64,000 bases of DNA from Gambelia wislizenii (GCA_030847615.1 JAUMIR010000003.1:283768265-283832264); one strand, 5' to 3'; positions 36,867 through 48,985 are shown, counted from the stretch's first letter. Notes: generated by a model from the sequence alone, not told the origin. A program made the numbers and translations.

Positions 36867-37708
36867 TATTTATTTATACCCCGCCCCTCTGTTAAAACAA
36901 TCGGGGCGGCTTACAAAAATTAAAATACAATACAGATAAAAATCCCTAAACACCCCCCACCCCCACCCACGTTTTTTACACATTTATTTTTTAAAACTGT
37001 CAAAAGGGAACTGCAACAACTGGAAACACCAAGGAGAGTGGCCGCCATGAGGAAGAGAGACCAAGCTGCCCGCCCTTCACCCATCCTGACAGCAGCAGTG
37101 GCCTCCAATTCCAGCTGCAACTGAAGGGAAGGAGGAGCCACCTGGCCAGCTGCTGATTGCGGAAAAGAAAGAGAAGGGTAGCTCTTTGCTGTTCGGGCTT
37201 CATCTCACATTTCCTGAATGGGTTGCTCCTTCTCTCATGCCTGTCCCACACCCTCCAAAGCCCACTAACATCGAGCTCGGCAGACAAGCATGACAGAAGG
37301 AGCAGCCCAGCTGGGGAAGGCAAGCTGAAGCTGGAGCAGTGAAGAGCTGCCCCCCTTTTCCTTCTCCACAACCGCGGCTGGCCAGGTGGCTCCTCCCATG
37401 TCTTTGCAACCCAAATCGGAGACCGCCACCAAGATGGGTGAAGGGTGGGTGGCTCTTCTCCTCTTCCTCGTGGTGAGCACGCCCTCGTTGTCTCCAGGTG
37501 TTGCTGGGTTCCCTTCGCACTCCTTGCCTCCAACCACACAAAACAATAATACAGCCACAATCTTGATTCACAGCCATGTGAACATCACAGCGGAGAGCTC
37601 GCATACTATTGTTTTTGCCAAAACACCATGGAGACAAAAGAATGCTGCTGCGAATTGCCTATAATGCACAGGTATGTGCATTATCTCTCCTCGTATAGAC
37701 AAGCCACT
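36549..37708. mobile_element. Compound DNA transposon with inner foldback
   Basis: Outer ends GGTTGTCTAGAAAACGCC and CGTATAGACAAGCC match the family at 3778. It contains an L2 3' tail on the minus strand (36838-36950) and a long imperfect inverted repeat with arms 37007-37153 and 37380-37515 (shared core GGAGGAGCCACCTGGCCAGC). The frames inside follow the repeat and are not convincing genes. Confidence 0.55.
36838..36950 (-). mobile_element. L2-type 3' tail
   Basis: Reversed (ATT)n tail followed by ACCCCGCCCCTCTGTT and CGGGGCGGCTTAC, the L2 3' UTR signature seen in the longer copies. Confidence 0.8.
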
Positions 37709-38167
37709 CGTGAGAGAGATGGAATCCCAACAGACCATTGCAACTCCACCCCCCACCCCTCAGGCCTCACCTGCTGCTGTACAGAGAACCCAGGCGGACA
37801 AAGCTGGGAAAAGGTAAACTCCCCCCCCCCACTTTATCCAGCCAGGTCTTGTTATGCAAGCCAGGTCAGCATTCTCATTCAGGATCAGATCCTGGATGGA
37901 GAGTGTTTTTTCCATTTACTGACCTGGCATTGAGACAAACAGCATCACTTTCAGCCCAGGGGGGGCTGTTGCCAAGGCTATTCTCACTATTTGAAGATGA
38001 GGGCAGTTTAGGGGCAACAAACTCCCTCTAGCTTTCCCTTCTCCCAAAGTTATGGTATTGTCTCCCCACTCAGTAGCTCCCTCTGGTTATTGTGGTAATG
38101 TCTACTCCCTGGATCAGTTCTTCTCCCATACTCCCCCTATACCTCATCTTTGTTTTTTACCACTGGC

Positions 38168-38398
38168 CAGGACCGGTTTAAGGAATTTTGGGCCCCCCTG
38201 CAATGCTTTATTTGGGGGGGGGGCATATGTTTATCTCAGGTCAATGTAACCTAACTCAACCTAAGCTATTCACAGTACAGGATGTTCAGATTATTACTAA
38301 TAATGTTTTTGCAGGAGGAGGATTACTACTATGGGGGCCCCCACAATGATGGGGCCTCCTGCGGATGCTGATGCCACCGGTGCCTTAAACCGGCCCTG
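38168..38398. mobile_element. hAT non-autonomous element
   Basis: CAGGACCGGTTTAAGG to CCTTAAACCGGCCCTG, with a perfect 8-bp duplication CCACTGGC (38160-38167 and 38399-38406). Same family as 20023-20395. Confidence 0.93.
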
Positions 38399-38921
38399 CC
38401 ACTGGCAGGCCAAGGTATTTTAAAGGCCATGACTAAAATTCTTAAACACACTCCTCTACTCTCCCACCAGGGGGGCTGGCCTTTTTACTCGCTCTACCCC
38501 CCAAAACAGCTCCTCTTTGGAGTCACCCCCTTTGGTGGACCCGTCACCTCAGGTAGCCAGCTTTTATGCCCTTGCAAGAAGGGGACAGGTGGAGCTGACT
38601 AGCTGGTACAGTACCTGGGGGCCTGGTCCTGCTGGGAGCAGATGTCAGGCTGCAGTCCACAGGGAAAGAAAGGTGAGAAGGGCAGACCACCAGCAGCAGT
38701 AGACAGGCAGACAGGCAAAAAGCCTCTCTTCTCTCTGAGGTGTGGTGGTGGTGTCAATGCTGGTTCCCCCGTTACTCTGCTGATTCCTTCTAATTCTTCC
38801 TAAGGACTTATTCTTCCAAGCACTAATTCTTCCAAGGACTTGTTGCAGTGTCCTGGGCCTTTCACACTACACAGTTATAGCACTATGGATTCTGCTTCAA
38901 CTGTCATGCCATCCTATAAAC

Positions 38922-39301
38922 CAGTGGTTCTTAACCTGTAGTCTGGGGACACCCAGGGGGGCACAATGTCCTCACAGGGTGGTCCGTGAAGGGTTGAAGC
39001 CTGCTTGGCCCACCTCCTCCCTGCAGTGGAGCAGCCGTGTAACAGGAGCCAAGGCAAAAGGCTGGTTGGCTTGACCTGCACATTGTTCTTCAATCTGCTC
39101 CAGCCACAAATTTGCAGGAAGAAGCAGGAGAAAAGTCTTCCCTCCCCCTCCAGTGCCTCAGAGGGAAGATTTAATGGATGGTGCAATTGTATTGTTGTTG
39201 TTGTTGTTGTTGTTTTAAATCTTCAGTTAAGTCTTGGGGGTCCGCAGCAACAAAAGATATTTAAAGGGGGTCCCTGGTAAAGAAAAGGTTCAGAGCCACT
39301 G
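38922..39301. mobile_element. hAT non-autonomous element (CAGTGGTTCTTAACC family)
   Basis: CAGTGGTTCTTAACCTG to AGGTTCAGAGCCACTG with a perfect 8-bp duplication CTATAAAC (38914-38921 and 39302-39309). Contains a (GTT)n tract. A second copy lies at 47827. Confidence 0.93.
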
Positions 39302-39579
39302 CTATAAACTCTTGGGGTTTGCCGTTTAGGGAGGGATATTTTGAATTCTCAGCCAGAAAGCTCTAGTGCTTCACCAGCTACTAATGCCAGCAGGCCATAG
39401 GATGTTGCCATGGCAGTTAAAGTAGCATCATAGTGCTATACTTGTGTAGTGTGAAAGGACCCTGGTAATTCGCAAGGCTTTCACACACAAGTCTATAGAT
39501 GCCTCTAACACATCAACCTGACTCGCATCTGTTCTGTAATCCGCATGAGTGAAGAATTGTGTTGAGAAACTAAGGGCCT

Positions 39580-39860
39580 AAATCTTATTGGTCAGTCTCA
39601 CATCACAACGGTTTCCATTGCAGCCACTGTGCAAAAACTACGTCTCCCACAACCCCAAGCGGCACAAGAGGCGGCCTGTGTAGTTCGCCCTGGGGCTGTG
39701 CAGGCGGGGTTGTGTTGACAGCTTCCTCGGGAGCCTGTTTAAAGAAAGGTCGGTGGCTGAAGGATAAAAAGGCTAAATATGCGAAAGACAGCAGGCAAGA
39801 GCGAGCGAAGGGTTGAAAAGAAAAGTGAGGCGGGCCGAGCTGGAGGGGCAAAGTCTAGGG
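39580..39860. promoter_or_regulatory. Candidate bidirectional promoter between GART-like gene and DNAJC28
   Basis: This CpG-enriched stretch between divergent genes carries an inverted CCAAT box (ATTGG at 39587-39591) and two ACTACA-type motifs in opposite orientations (ACTACGTCTCCCACAA at 39637-39652, and TGTAGTT at 39679-39685). These resemble the ZNF143/SBS site common at housekeeping promoters. It lies 3.7 kb upstream of the DNAJC28 coding exon and 12 kb upstream of the GART-like first coding exon, each of which needs a separate 5' exon. No clear donor site could be fixed. The role is inference. Confidence 0.4.
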
Positions 39861-40068
39861 GGAGTTTTGCTTGTGGGACGGTGGAGAGAAAATGGTAGGA
39901 AAAGGTCGGGATCTGTTCAGATTCTCAAGTATTAAATCCCCCGGGGAGGTATTATATTATACAGTACTTTTCTTCAATGGAATATGCCACTGAGGATACA
40001 AGATCCAAGCTGCTATTTTTTTTACGTTGCCTCTGTGGCTTTTCAAAAATCACTTTAGAGCTGATGGA

Positions 40069-40070
<2 letters not shown>

Positions 40071-40127
<57 letters not shown>
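40071..40127. repeat. (AT)n(AC)n(AT)n microsatellite
   Basis: AT repeats flank an AC tract; the AT blocks can pair with each other. Confidence 0.95.
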
Positions 40128-40663
40128 ATTTACTAGCATAGCTTGTGTTGCCCTTCTTCACAACCTTTAAAAACACCTCTTCTGACAGAAGAATTTGGGG
40201 ATGTACTGTAATCATATACTGATTTTCCTGCATTGAACTCCATGGGAATCCTTTCTAAATCGACTAGTGGGGACTATACTAGTATCAAGCTTAGGGGACT
40301 TGGTAAGAGCTGGAACAGAGTACACTGTAAGGGACTGATCTGACAAAAAGAGAAATTATATTTTTTTAAAAAAATCCATTTCATTATGTAATCTGTACTA
40401 TATAGAATATCTAAAAGGATAATAAAGCTTGTTTTAATGTAAAGTGCCATGTACATAGATGATGCTGTTTAAATAAACTATAATCATCATCATAATCATC
40501 ATCATAATATAACCAAGGAAAATTCACTCTGTTTGCAGATACTGACATTGTTTCTAACAATCCTGGAGTAATAGCACGTGAAATAAATGCTGTTTCTCTT
40601 ATAATTGTACATGCTGCTTTGAGTCCCAAGTTGGGGGGAAAGTGGGATAGAAATAAAGATCTC

Positions 40664-41400
40664 TCTGGCTTTTCTTCGCAAACGAAGATTCAGGAAGGAC
40701 TCATCCCGCGCTTTCTGCAAGCGCACTGATGACTAAAAAGGCCAATCCGAGATAAACAAGTCCGGTTGCAAAAAGCACAGCAGAAGGTCTCCTTGGGTGA
40801 TGTTTTTGGGTTGTGATTCTTTCTGCGTTGTCGTTTCTCTTCAAGACTTGTTCGGCGTGAGTTCTCAAATAAGGCTGCAGCATTGTGGATAGTGCGTCTC
40901 CATGCCTCCCGATGTGAGGCCAGGGCGGACCACTGTTGGTGATCAATTTGGCCAAGCCTGAGATGTTGTTTCAGGGAGTCTTTGTATCGCTTTTTTGGAG
41001 CGCCCCTCTTATGCTGACCCGTGGCGAGTTCACCGTAGAGTAGTATTTTTGGGAGGCGATGGTCCTCCATCCTAGAAACGTGCCCTGCCCAGCGCAGCTG
41101 TGTTCTCAGTATCATGGCCTCAATGCTGGTGATCCCTGCTTGCTCAAGGACAGCAACATTCATCACATAGTCAGTCCAGTGTATATTTAGGATTGTGCGT
41201 AGACAGCGCTGATGAAAGCGCTCGAGGAGTCGTAGGTGGTGGCGATAGGTGACCCATGTTTCAGATCCATAAAGGAGGATTGACAGTACGATGGCTCTAT
41301 ACACACTGATTTTTGTGCTTTGCCTAAGGTGTTTATTGCTCCAGACTCTTTTGTGAAGTCTTCCAAATGCACTATATGCCTTTGCTAATCTGTGATCGAA
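40664..41400 (-). mobile_element. Zinc-finger-tailed LINE, 3' fragment
   Basis: Same family as 28770-30715. On the minus strand it encodes the thumb region and an intact C-terminus with CCAFCNRTCLSRIGLFSHQ and the terminal CRKRGMSPS. 5'-truncated at about 41400, where an (AAT)n tract begins. Here the finger is in frame with the upstream coding region, so the frame break in the 28.8 kb copy is decay. Confidence 0.85.
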
Positions 41401-41632
41401 ATAAAGATAATAATAATAATAATAATAATAATAATAGATCTCAATTTACCTCAAATGCAATGCATTCAACAGACTTACAAGCCACAACTCTGTGTATGGG
41501 CTTTTTGTTCAATCTACTTCCAATTCAGTACTAGAGCAAAGCAGGACTAAATAAATACATAGCCACTTCAATTTTTTTGCCTTGCATATGTGGACAAGAA
41601 ATATTCTTCCAAAAGGAATATACCAGGTTTTA

Positions 41633-41860
41633 ATGTGTGTGTACATGCCTTCTAGTTGCCTGTTGACTTACATTAGCCCCATGAATTTCATAGGGTTTTC
41701 TTTAGCAAGGAATACTCAGTGGTGGTTTGCTGTTGCCATCTTCTGAAATACAACCTATTAATATTCCTTGGTGGTCCCCCATCCATGTAGTAACCAGGCC
41801 TGACCCTGCTTAGCTTTACAAGATCAGACAGGATCTAGTGCCTTCACACAGCATTCTAAC
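41633..41860 (-). mobile_element. 5S rRNA-derived SINE
   Basis: Second copy of the element at 11291. On the minus strand it carries GCTAAGCAGGGTCAGGCCTG followed by the body and a tail with CACACACAT. Confidence 0.75.
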
Positions 41861-42264
41861 ACTGACATTTTAGCAACCATTTGCCCCCCAGAGTTGCAGA
41901 GAACAACTTTCTCTTGAATCTTATCTTATGAAATCCAAGACTCAATTTCATGAGGAAATAGGCCAAATGAAGCAAAAATAAAAAAATGCACATAATTGAG
42001 AATATGCTGAATGCCATTCTCTCACTGTTTAGTAACTACAACCATTCTTTTGCATCTGATTTTCTGGTGAAACTTAATGGCAAGAACGCTCCAGCATCTC
42101 CAGACTAAAGGAATTATGCACAGCAAATCAGAACACAGCTAGAACAAATTATATTTTCTCCTATTTCTGTTTCTTTCTCCTTGTTTAACTTAAATACAAA
42201 ATTACAAAATCTGGTAGTTATTCTGACTTAATTTTTTGATTCATATCTATTGCCCTCCCAAAAT

Positions 42265-42535
42265 AGAATCATAGAATCATAGAGTTGGAAGAGACCACAA
42301 AGGCCATCCAGTCTAACCCCCTACCATGCAGGAACTCACAATCAAATCATTCCTGACAGATAGACATCCAGCCTCTGTTTAAAAACCTCCCAAGAACAAG
42401 ACACCACCACACCGAGGCAGTGTATTCCACTTCCGAACAGCTCTTACTGTCAGAAAGTTCTTCCTAATGTTTAGGTGGAATCTCTTTTCCTGTAGTTTGA
42501 ACCCACTGCTCCGTGTCCTAGTCTCTGGCGGGAAA
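42265..42535 (-). mobile_element. CR1 LINE 3' fragment
   Basis: Reverse CR1 terminus (ATCATAGAATCATAGAGTTG) and coding end up to the [15 protein letters not shown] equivalent. Diverged. Confidence 0.85.
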
Positions 42536-43553
42536 AAGTTACCAGTTTTACATTTGAAGAATTTTCTACTAGTCATTTAATTAATAGTTATTTGTTGATA
42601 ACCATTTATATTTTTGATGAGACTGTTCATTTCCCCCATAGTCTAAAAGAAGCTGACAGAAGGCTTCAGCACTGTCAAGACATGCAGAATGACCATGTTT
42701 CATATAGAAGAATGGAAGGTAAAATGCTCTCATCCTTCTCACTTTATTGTTAAGAATATTCCATCATTTGTTTTCTAAATCAATTATTGACCAAGAGTGC
42801 AAGATTCCTGATATGGTTTCATACTTTTAATGCATTCATCACATATTCAATCAGTCATTTGACTTTTACTCAATTACATTGAGCATGATATATATTTGGT
42901 GGTAGCGTGAGGGCAAGCTGTGCCCTTAATAATTAGGAAACAATTTACAAACTCAGTGTTAAGAGAAAACCTCTAAATCTGAAAATATGAAACACAGGGT
43001 AGATATGGGACTGGCAAAAAAAACTTTGTAGGGTATCCTTGCCTCCTAGCAAGAAATTCTTTCTGGTATTTATGTCTGACTGCACATTTTGCCTCCATTT
43101 CTTTTAGCACTTACTACTTGAGTTATTAGACGGTGTGATTCTTCTAATACTGTACTAACAAACCTGGCTGAACATAGCTTTTTAAAAAATGCTCAAATTT
43201 CATTGGATAGTGTGGAAACAGAATCTGGCAAGCATGTTTATAAAGCTGGGGTGGGTAAAGTATAGCTCCCATGCTGTTTAGGGTTCTTCAGTGTGTCCCC
43301 CTCCCCTCAGATTTGAAAATTGGGGAGGGTGTGGCCTGTCAAGATCTGAGACAGGTCAATAGTGGACAAATGTACTCCCTTCCCATTGATAAAGTGTACT
43401 GCATAAGTGCTTAGCCTCTGGATTATTTGTTAACTTCAACAGAATATTTGTTAATGTTGATTGTCTAAACTAACTCACAGAAAATAAACCATAATGACAT
43501 AGATCTTTAAATAGTTGTATCTAATTCACTTAAATTCCATTTTTGAACTTGTT
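42536..43553. other. DNAJC28 upstream sequence, no gene seen
   Basis: AT-rich, ends at the acceptor before the DNAJC28 coding exon. Probably the intron of its 5' UTR. Confidence 0.45.
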
Positions 43554-43585
43554 CAGATTTGTAACTGTAGCTACACTGAATAGCT

Positions 43586-44722
43586 ATGAAGTGGCTTTGT
43601 GTGATGCTGATGAGAAAAATACAGTGTCGTATCTGGATATGTTCAGTGCTGGTCCCAAAGAAACACAATCCAGCTGCACATTGCTTTGATTATGGCTGTC
43701 GACCACTGTCAGATCACAGGCGTAAGAACATCAAAGACTCTTACAGGCTTCTTAAACTTCAGGAAGGTTGTTCACTGGATGATGTTAGAAATTTATACCG
43801 AGACCTTGCCAAGCAATATCACCCAGATAGTGGATCAGCTACAGCAGATTCTGCAACTTTTGTGCAAATTCAGGAAGCATATAAAACTGTGCTTAATGAT
43901 ATTGCTGAGAAAATGAAATCAAGAGAAAAGACAGAGGAGGATGAGGAAGACAGATTCAAATCTAAAGCACCACAACACAGACACTATTTAAGTTTTGAAG
44001 GTATGGGTTATGGTACTCCAAGTCAAAGACAAAAACAATATATGCAGTTTAGAGTTGATCGGGCTTCTGAACAGGTCATGGAATACCGAAAGCAGATCAT
44101 GGAGAGTCAACTTGCTATGAGTGAAGCTATGTTAGCTAAAGATGTACGGCAAAGTAAGAAAGCAAAGATCACCCAAGCAATTGAACGATTGGTTGAAGAC
44201 CTTATTCAGGAGTCCATGGCAAAAGGAGATTTTGATAACCTTAGTGGTAAAGGAAAGCCATTGAGAAAATTCTCAGATTGTCCACATATTGACCCTATGA
44301 CTCACAACCTGAACCGGATCCTGATAGACAATGGATACCAACCAGAATGGATTCTCATGCAGAAAGAAATACGGGAAACTATTGAAAAACTAAGAAAGGA
44401 TATGGTTATTTCTAGGAAGAAACTAGGAGACCCAATGACGCCACAGAAAGAGAAAAAATGGAAGGAAGTTTGTGAACAGTTTATAGATGATGTCAAGGCA
44501 TTAAACAAACGAATTAATGATTTCAACTTAGTTGTTCCCATTCTCAGCAGACAGATGGTGCATTTTAATGCAGAGAAAGAAATTGCACGTGTGCAAGAGC
44601 TCCACAAAATCCAGGTGGAAAAAAAGACTGGAAATGACACAAAGAAAACAGAAAACAAAAGTGGCGGACCACCTGATGTTAAAACCAGTTTTTTAAAATG
44701 GATCACTCTTATTTTGAAGTAG
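43586..44722 (+). CDS. DNAJC28: DNAJC28, J-domain protein, complete single coding exon
   Basis: A 378-residue ORF, close to the roughly 390 residues of mammalian DNAJC28. The J domain spans about residues 51-110, with the HPD motif at 79-81 in KQYHPDSGS. The conserved second half (roughly 190-275, the DUF1992 type) includes [20 protein letters not shown] and the stretch through [13 protein letters not shown]. The N-terminus is basic and hydrophobic, which could be a targeting sequence; that is inference. A splice acceptor CAG at 43554-43556 lies just upstream of the ATG, so the 5' UTR is probably spliced. The specific client of this co-chaperone is not evident from sequence. It is intact and single-exon as in mammals. 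Confidence 0.95.
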   Translation: MKWLCVMLMRKIQCRIWICSVLVPKKHNPAAHCFDYGCRPLSDHRRKNIKDSYRLLKLQEGCSLDDVRNLYRDLAKQYHPDSGSATADSATFVQIQEAYKTVLNDIAEKMKSREKTEEDEEDRFKSKAPQHRHYLSFEGMGYGTPSQRQKQYMQFRVDRASEQVMEYRKQIMESQLAMSEAMLAKDVRQSKKAKITQAIERLVEDLIQESMAKGDFDNLSGKGKPLRKFSDCPHIDPMTHNLNRILIDNGYQPEWILMQKEIRETIEKLRKDMVISRKKLGDPMTPQKEKKWKEVCEQFIDDVKALNKRINDFNLVVPILSRQMVHFNAEKEIARVQELHKIQVEKKTGNDTKKTENKSGGPPDVKTSFLKWITLILK

Positions 44723-44867
44723 AATTCAGTAAATAATGCTTTGATTTCTCTATGAAATACAAATCCTTACAAAAGACCTTAAGTTTTCCCCCCTTCTATT
44801 TTACTGTTGAAACAATCTCTAGATCAAACATACAGTAAGTGAGCTTTGTTGTGGAAGGACAGGATTA

Positions 44868-44873
44868 AATAAA
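44868..44873 (+). terminator. DNAJC28 polyadenylation signal
   Basis: An AATAAA 146 bases after the DNAJC28 stop, followed within 30 bases by a T/G-rich stretch (44894-44930), as expected for a 3' end. Confidence 0.7.
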
Positions 44874-45368
44874 ACACACTTCTATCAGCAAGCCTTGGTT
44901 TTGTTGCCATTCCTTTATTTGTCAAGTGTAGTGAATTAATATCTAGATTAGAAATTTAGTCCCATTACACTTACACATTTGGACATTTAAAAAAATTAGC
45001 TGAAACAGTCAAATGTTTGTTCCTAGAGGAAAAACATTTTTAAATGGTAGGAATTTCTTAGGGACACTAAAAAGATGAATAAAGGAGATTGTCCTAAATT
45101 CAGTTGCTAGTCCCATCTAAAGCAGATATACTGAATCAATTGCTGAATGTTATGTCAGTATTTTGCTTATGTAGATACCATTGATTCAATAGGTCTGCTT
45201 TAGTTGAGACTAGCAATTTGATTTAGGCCAACAATTACTACTCCATTAGAATTTGCTACCTGTTGTAACTGCCGCATATTATTCCATTGTTCCTGCAGGC
45301 TGAGACCAAGTAAAAACCTTGCTCCAAAAACTATGCTTCTAGACTTTGAAGTTTTTCCACTGATTGAA

Positions 45369-45930
45369 ATCATAGAATCATAGAATTGTAGAGTTGGAAG
45401 AGACCACGAGGGCCATCCAGTCCAACCCCCTGCCACGCAGGAAATCTTGATCAAAGCATCCCCAACAGATGGCAATCCAGCCTCTGTTTAAAGACCTCCA
45501 AGGAAGTAGACCCCACCATGCTCCGAGGGAGTGTGTTCCACTGCCAAACAGCTCTTACTGTCAAAAAGTTTCTCCTAATGTTGAGGTGGAATCTCTGTTC
45601 CTGGAGTTTGCATCCACTGCTCTGTGCTCCTGTCTCTGGAGCAGCAGAAAACAAGCCTGCTCATCCTCAGCGTGACATTCCTTCAAATACTTAAACAGAG
45701 CTATCATATTGCCTCTTAACTATCTTTTTTCCAGGCTAGATATACCCAGCTCCCTAAGTCTCTCCTCATAAGGCATGGTTTCCAGACCTTTCACCATTTT
45801 AGTTGCCCTTCTCTGGACATGTTCCAATTTGTAAATATCCTTTTTGAATTGTGGTGCCCAGAACTGGACACAGTATTCTAGGTGAGGTCTGACCAAGGCA
45901 GAATAGAGTGGCACTATTACTGCCCTTGAT
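45369..45930 (-). mobile_element. CR1 LINE 3' fragment
   Basis: Reverse orientation, from the octamer terminus through the C-terminal coding region to [20 protein letters not shown]. Split into frames by one or more small indels. Confidence 0.9.
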
Positions 45931-47826
45931 CTTTGTATCTTTTCTCTCTATCATGCAAATTGGGGCCCCAGACTCTCAGAAGAGCTTAGGTGATTAAGTT
46001 TCAAACAAACAACTCAAGAGACTACTGTGCCCATGAGGCATGCCATTCTAATTCTGAATTGGGAAAACCTTTTTTCTTTGATCAAATTGCTTGGGGTAGA
46101 GATAGATGACCTAAAGGTATCCCGATCCAAAAAACTCATGGTTACAAATAGCTGTTTTGAATCTGTTCAATTTGTGTAGATTTATTTGCTTGAAGTGAAG
46201 GATGAAGGAGGAAGTCAGAGCATTCATTTTGACATCCCATTAATTCTAATTGTTGTAGTGCTAGCCCTGTTCTCATAGACAGGTTAGTCTTACTGACAGA
46301 GGATTTTTCATTCCTGCAAAGTGATGGTAAATACACAACTTCCAAATGAATTAATTTAGGCTGCAATGCTAGGAAAAAATGCTAGGAAAAAAACAGCCCC
46401 ATTGAGTAAGTAGAACTTGTTTCTAAACAAACATTGATGGGAGTTGTAAATATGTATGAGAAACTGGTAATTCAAATGATGTGTGAGGGAACATGTGACA
46501 TTATGTCTGATGCTAGAAGAATCCTCAAATTGTTATCCAAGAATCGTAACACTCAAAGGAAGTGTAGAAGTGACTCTTTCTCTGGCTTTTCTTTGCAAAC
46601 GAAGATTCAGGAAGGACTCATCCTGTGCTTTCTGCAAGTGACTATTAATGAAACAAACAAACAAAAAATCACTGATGTTCAGAAATGTAGGTTGGCAAAA
46701 TTACTGCTCTGGCAATGGAAAAACTTACTAGAGCCATATTCTTTAGCTAGTTAAGCAACTGTACTGTAATCCATCCAGTTGTTACAGCAGTGAGTGAAGA
46801 AACCTGTAACTGCTGTTTTTACACCAGTGTATAGTTTGCATAGTGTGGCTATTACAATACAGTACTGAACAATAAAATCCTGATTCTTGGGAGTGTATGG
46901 GCACAAAATGAGATCTGTATGCATGTCATGGGCTGCAGTGAGGGTGCAGGTGCCACTGAAACTAATAGGACTAATTTCTGCGGGGATCTGTGTAGAACTG
47001 CACATTAAACAACCAACAGACCTACAGTCTAAGTAAGGAAGAAGATGAGGGCAGCCATGCTTAAGAGGTAGCACAGAAGAAAACAGAGATGGGAAAGCAA
47101 GGTACACATTCTCTAGGCGCAGCTAAGATAACAAACCTGTTCAGCAGATGAGTAACAATTGCATAGAGGTATGTGGCAAAGCAGATGTGTAATGAGTCTT
47201 CTGAAGTTACTAATGCCATCATTGTTAATATTGTCATCTGAATTTTGTGGAAAAGAAGCAATATCAACATGAAATGGGACTCCATATTGTATCTATTTTT
47301 ATGCTACTTATTTCATTAGCATATTTAAAAATGTCCTTTAAAGTAGTTAGTCACATGGCTTGTTTAAATCCCTAAATTTGTATTTCCCCATTTTCTCTAG
47401 AAAGTTATGGAGCAACTAGAGATACAGAAGAGCATGGGATGGGTCTGGGTAATAAAACACAAAACACACAAAATATTGCTGTAAAAATATAAACTGGAAA
47501 GGGGAGAATGACAGAAGAATAAGGAAAACAAAATCAAACTAATATTGGGAAGAACGGCAAGAAATGCATCGGGAAAAAGAAATCATGTTAATAAAGTGTA
47601 CATGCTCCTATCACAGAGATTCGGCAGTAAAAACCATGACAAGCATTCAAGCAAATAATGTTCTTTATTACTTAATGCTTTAAGGGAATCTAACTGGTAT
47701 GCTAGAATCAGCCATGTAGTCCATTTTAACTTTGAGCGACAAAAACTGTGTGGTTGCTACTTAATTGGATACAGGCAGAAATCCAAAGTGTCACGAAGTT
47801 GGCCCCGAAGCTGCAATCCTATACAC
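45931..47826. other. DNAJC28-TMEM50B intergenic, no gene seen
   Basis: Apart from a short LINE end at 46572, no exon or known repeat was recognised. A frame at 46751-47107 (minus) is open but has no family resemblance and no splice or promoter support. Confidence 0.5.
46572..46650 (-). mobile_element. Zinc-finger-tailed LINE, extreme 3' end
   Basis: CTCTGGCTTTTCTTTGCAAA and CAGGAAGGACTCATCCTG match the last part of the LINE copies at 40664 and 59191. Confidence 0.7.
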
Positions 47827-48218
47827 TAGTGGTTCTTAACCTGTGGTCCAGGGACCCCCAGGGGGCTGTGATGTCCTCACAGGGGGTCGTGAAGGTTTGA
47901 AGGCTACTTGGCCCACCTCCTACCTGCAGCAGAGTGGTCACATGACAGGAGCCAAGGCAAGGGTTGGCTGGCTGGGCCTGCATATTGCCATTCAATACAC
48001 AAACTTGCGGGAAGAAGCAGAAAAGTCTTCTCTCCCCTTCCAGTGCCTCTGAGGGAAGTTTTCATGGATGGTGTAATTATATTATCAGGTATTATTTTCA
48101 GGTGGTGGTATTGTTATTATTATTATTATTTTTAAATCTTGAGTCAACTCTTGGGGACCTGCAGCAACAAAAGATACTTTAAGGGGGTGCCTGGTAAAGA
48201 AAAGGTTAAGAGTCACTG
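47827..48218. mobile_element. hAT non-autonomous element (CAGTGGTTCTTAACC family)
   Basis: TAGTGGTTCTTAACCTG to GGTTAAGAGTCACTG with a perfect 8-bp duplication CTATACAC (47819-47826 and 48219-48226). Sister copy of 38922-39301. Confidence 0.9.
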
Positions 48219-48312
48219 CTATACACATTTCCTTGGCAAAATTCCTATTAAACACAGCAGGACTCGCACCCAAGTCCAAGGGTCGGCTAGTCTGCCTACT
48301 AAGACCTTGAAA

Positions 48313-48370
48313 GAATCATAGAATGTAGAGTTGGAAGAGACCACAAGGGCGATCTAGTCCACCCCTGCCC
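48313..48370 (-). mobile_element. Short CR1 terminus
   Basis: Reverse CR1 3' UTR only (GAGTTGGAAGAGACCACAAG), directly beside the TMEM50B promoter. Confidence 0.8.
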
Positions 48371-48870
48371 GACATGCCCCGTGCAGCCAGCCTGTCTTCC
48401 TCTTTCCTCACACCCCAACCCAGTCGCGGGAGGGAGCCCTCAGGAGAGGCAACCCGGCGCCCCCCTCCTCGAGCCGCACGAGCCCTTCGGTTGCTGGAGG
48501 TGGGCGGAGCCACGGATTCGACCTCTTCGCGAGACGTCTCGCCCGGTAAAACAAACCTGCGCCGGGCCGCTGTCCAATCAGAGTGTTTTCCCACCGAGTC
48601 TCTGGTTCGTTGATGTGAGTGTGACGCGTTGAGTCGGGCGCCGATTGGTGGAGGCGTCTGTCGCTTCCTCCCACGCCTTTCGCTGGCAGAGCCGGCCAGG
48701 TTGGAGCTGTGGATGAAGCGGAGGAGACGCTTCCAGGTAAGCGCGGGAGGGGGGCTGGTGTGTTTGTGAGGAGCGCGTGCGGGGGGGGGGGGCGAGCGCG
48801 CGGGGGAAGAGGATTCCCAACGGCCGCCCTTGGCGCTTTCTCTCCTCGTTCCCTCACCTGACGGGGCTGG
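48370..48870 (+). promoter_or_regulatory. TMEM50B CpG-island promoter
   Basis: The most CpG-dense stretch of the window. It carries a forward CCAAT box (TCCAATCAGA near 48572) and an inverted one (GATTGG near 48641), then the untranslated first exon and a strong donor at 48737. CCAAT boxes 60-130 bases before the likely start are typical of housekeeping promoters. A short CR1 remnant abuts its left side. Confidence 0.75.
48690..48736 (+). other. TMEM50B: TMEM50B exon 1 (5' UTR), approximate start
   Basis: The exon ends at a strong donor (CTTCCAG then GTAAGC, GT at 48737-48738); its start is estimated from the promoter position. It contains an ATG at 48713 that opens a short upstream frame running into exon 2. 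The link to the exon at 53081 is inferred from matching splice sites and known gene structure. Confidence 0.55.
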
Positions 48871-48909
48871 AAGGGAGCTGGAGGTGGTTCTGACGGAGGG
48901 AGGCTAGCC

Positions 48910-48985
48910 TCTATCTATCTATCTATCTATTTATTTATTTATTTATACCCCGCTCGTCAGCCATCAGAGCGGCTTACAAATTGTT
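48910..48985 (-). repeat. (CTAT)n(TTAT)n tract and LINE/SINE-type tail
   Basis: Tetranucleotide repeat followed by ATACCCCGCTCG and AGAGCGGCTTACAAATTG, the reversed 3' tail of a retroelement, in TMEM50B intron 1. Confidence 0.75.

Noticed and set aside
37000..37637. 186- and 145-codon minus-strand frames
   Set aside because: They follow the arms of a large inverted repeat in a DNA transposon.
48316..48857. Long frames on both strands in the CpG island
   Set aside because: GC-rich promoter sequence lacks stops by composition; no domain or conservation is visible.
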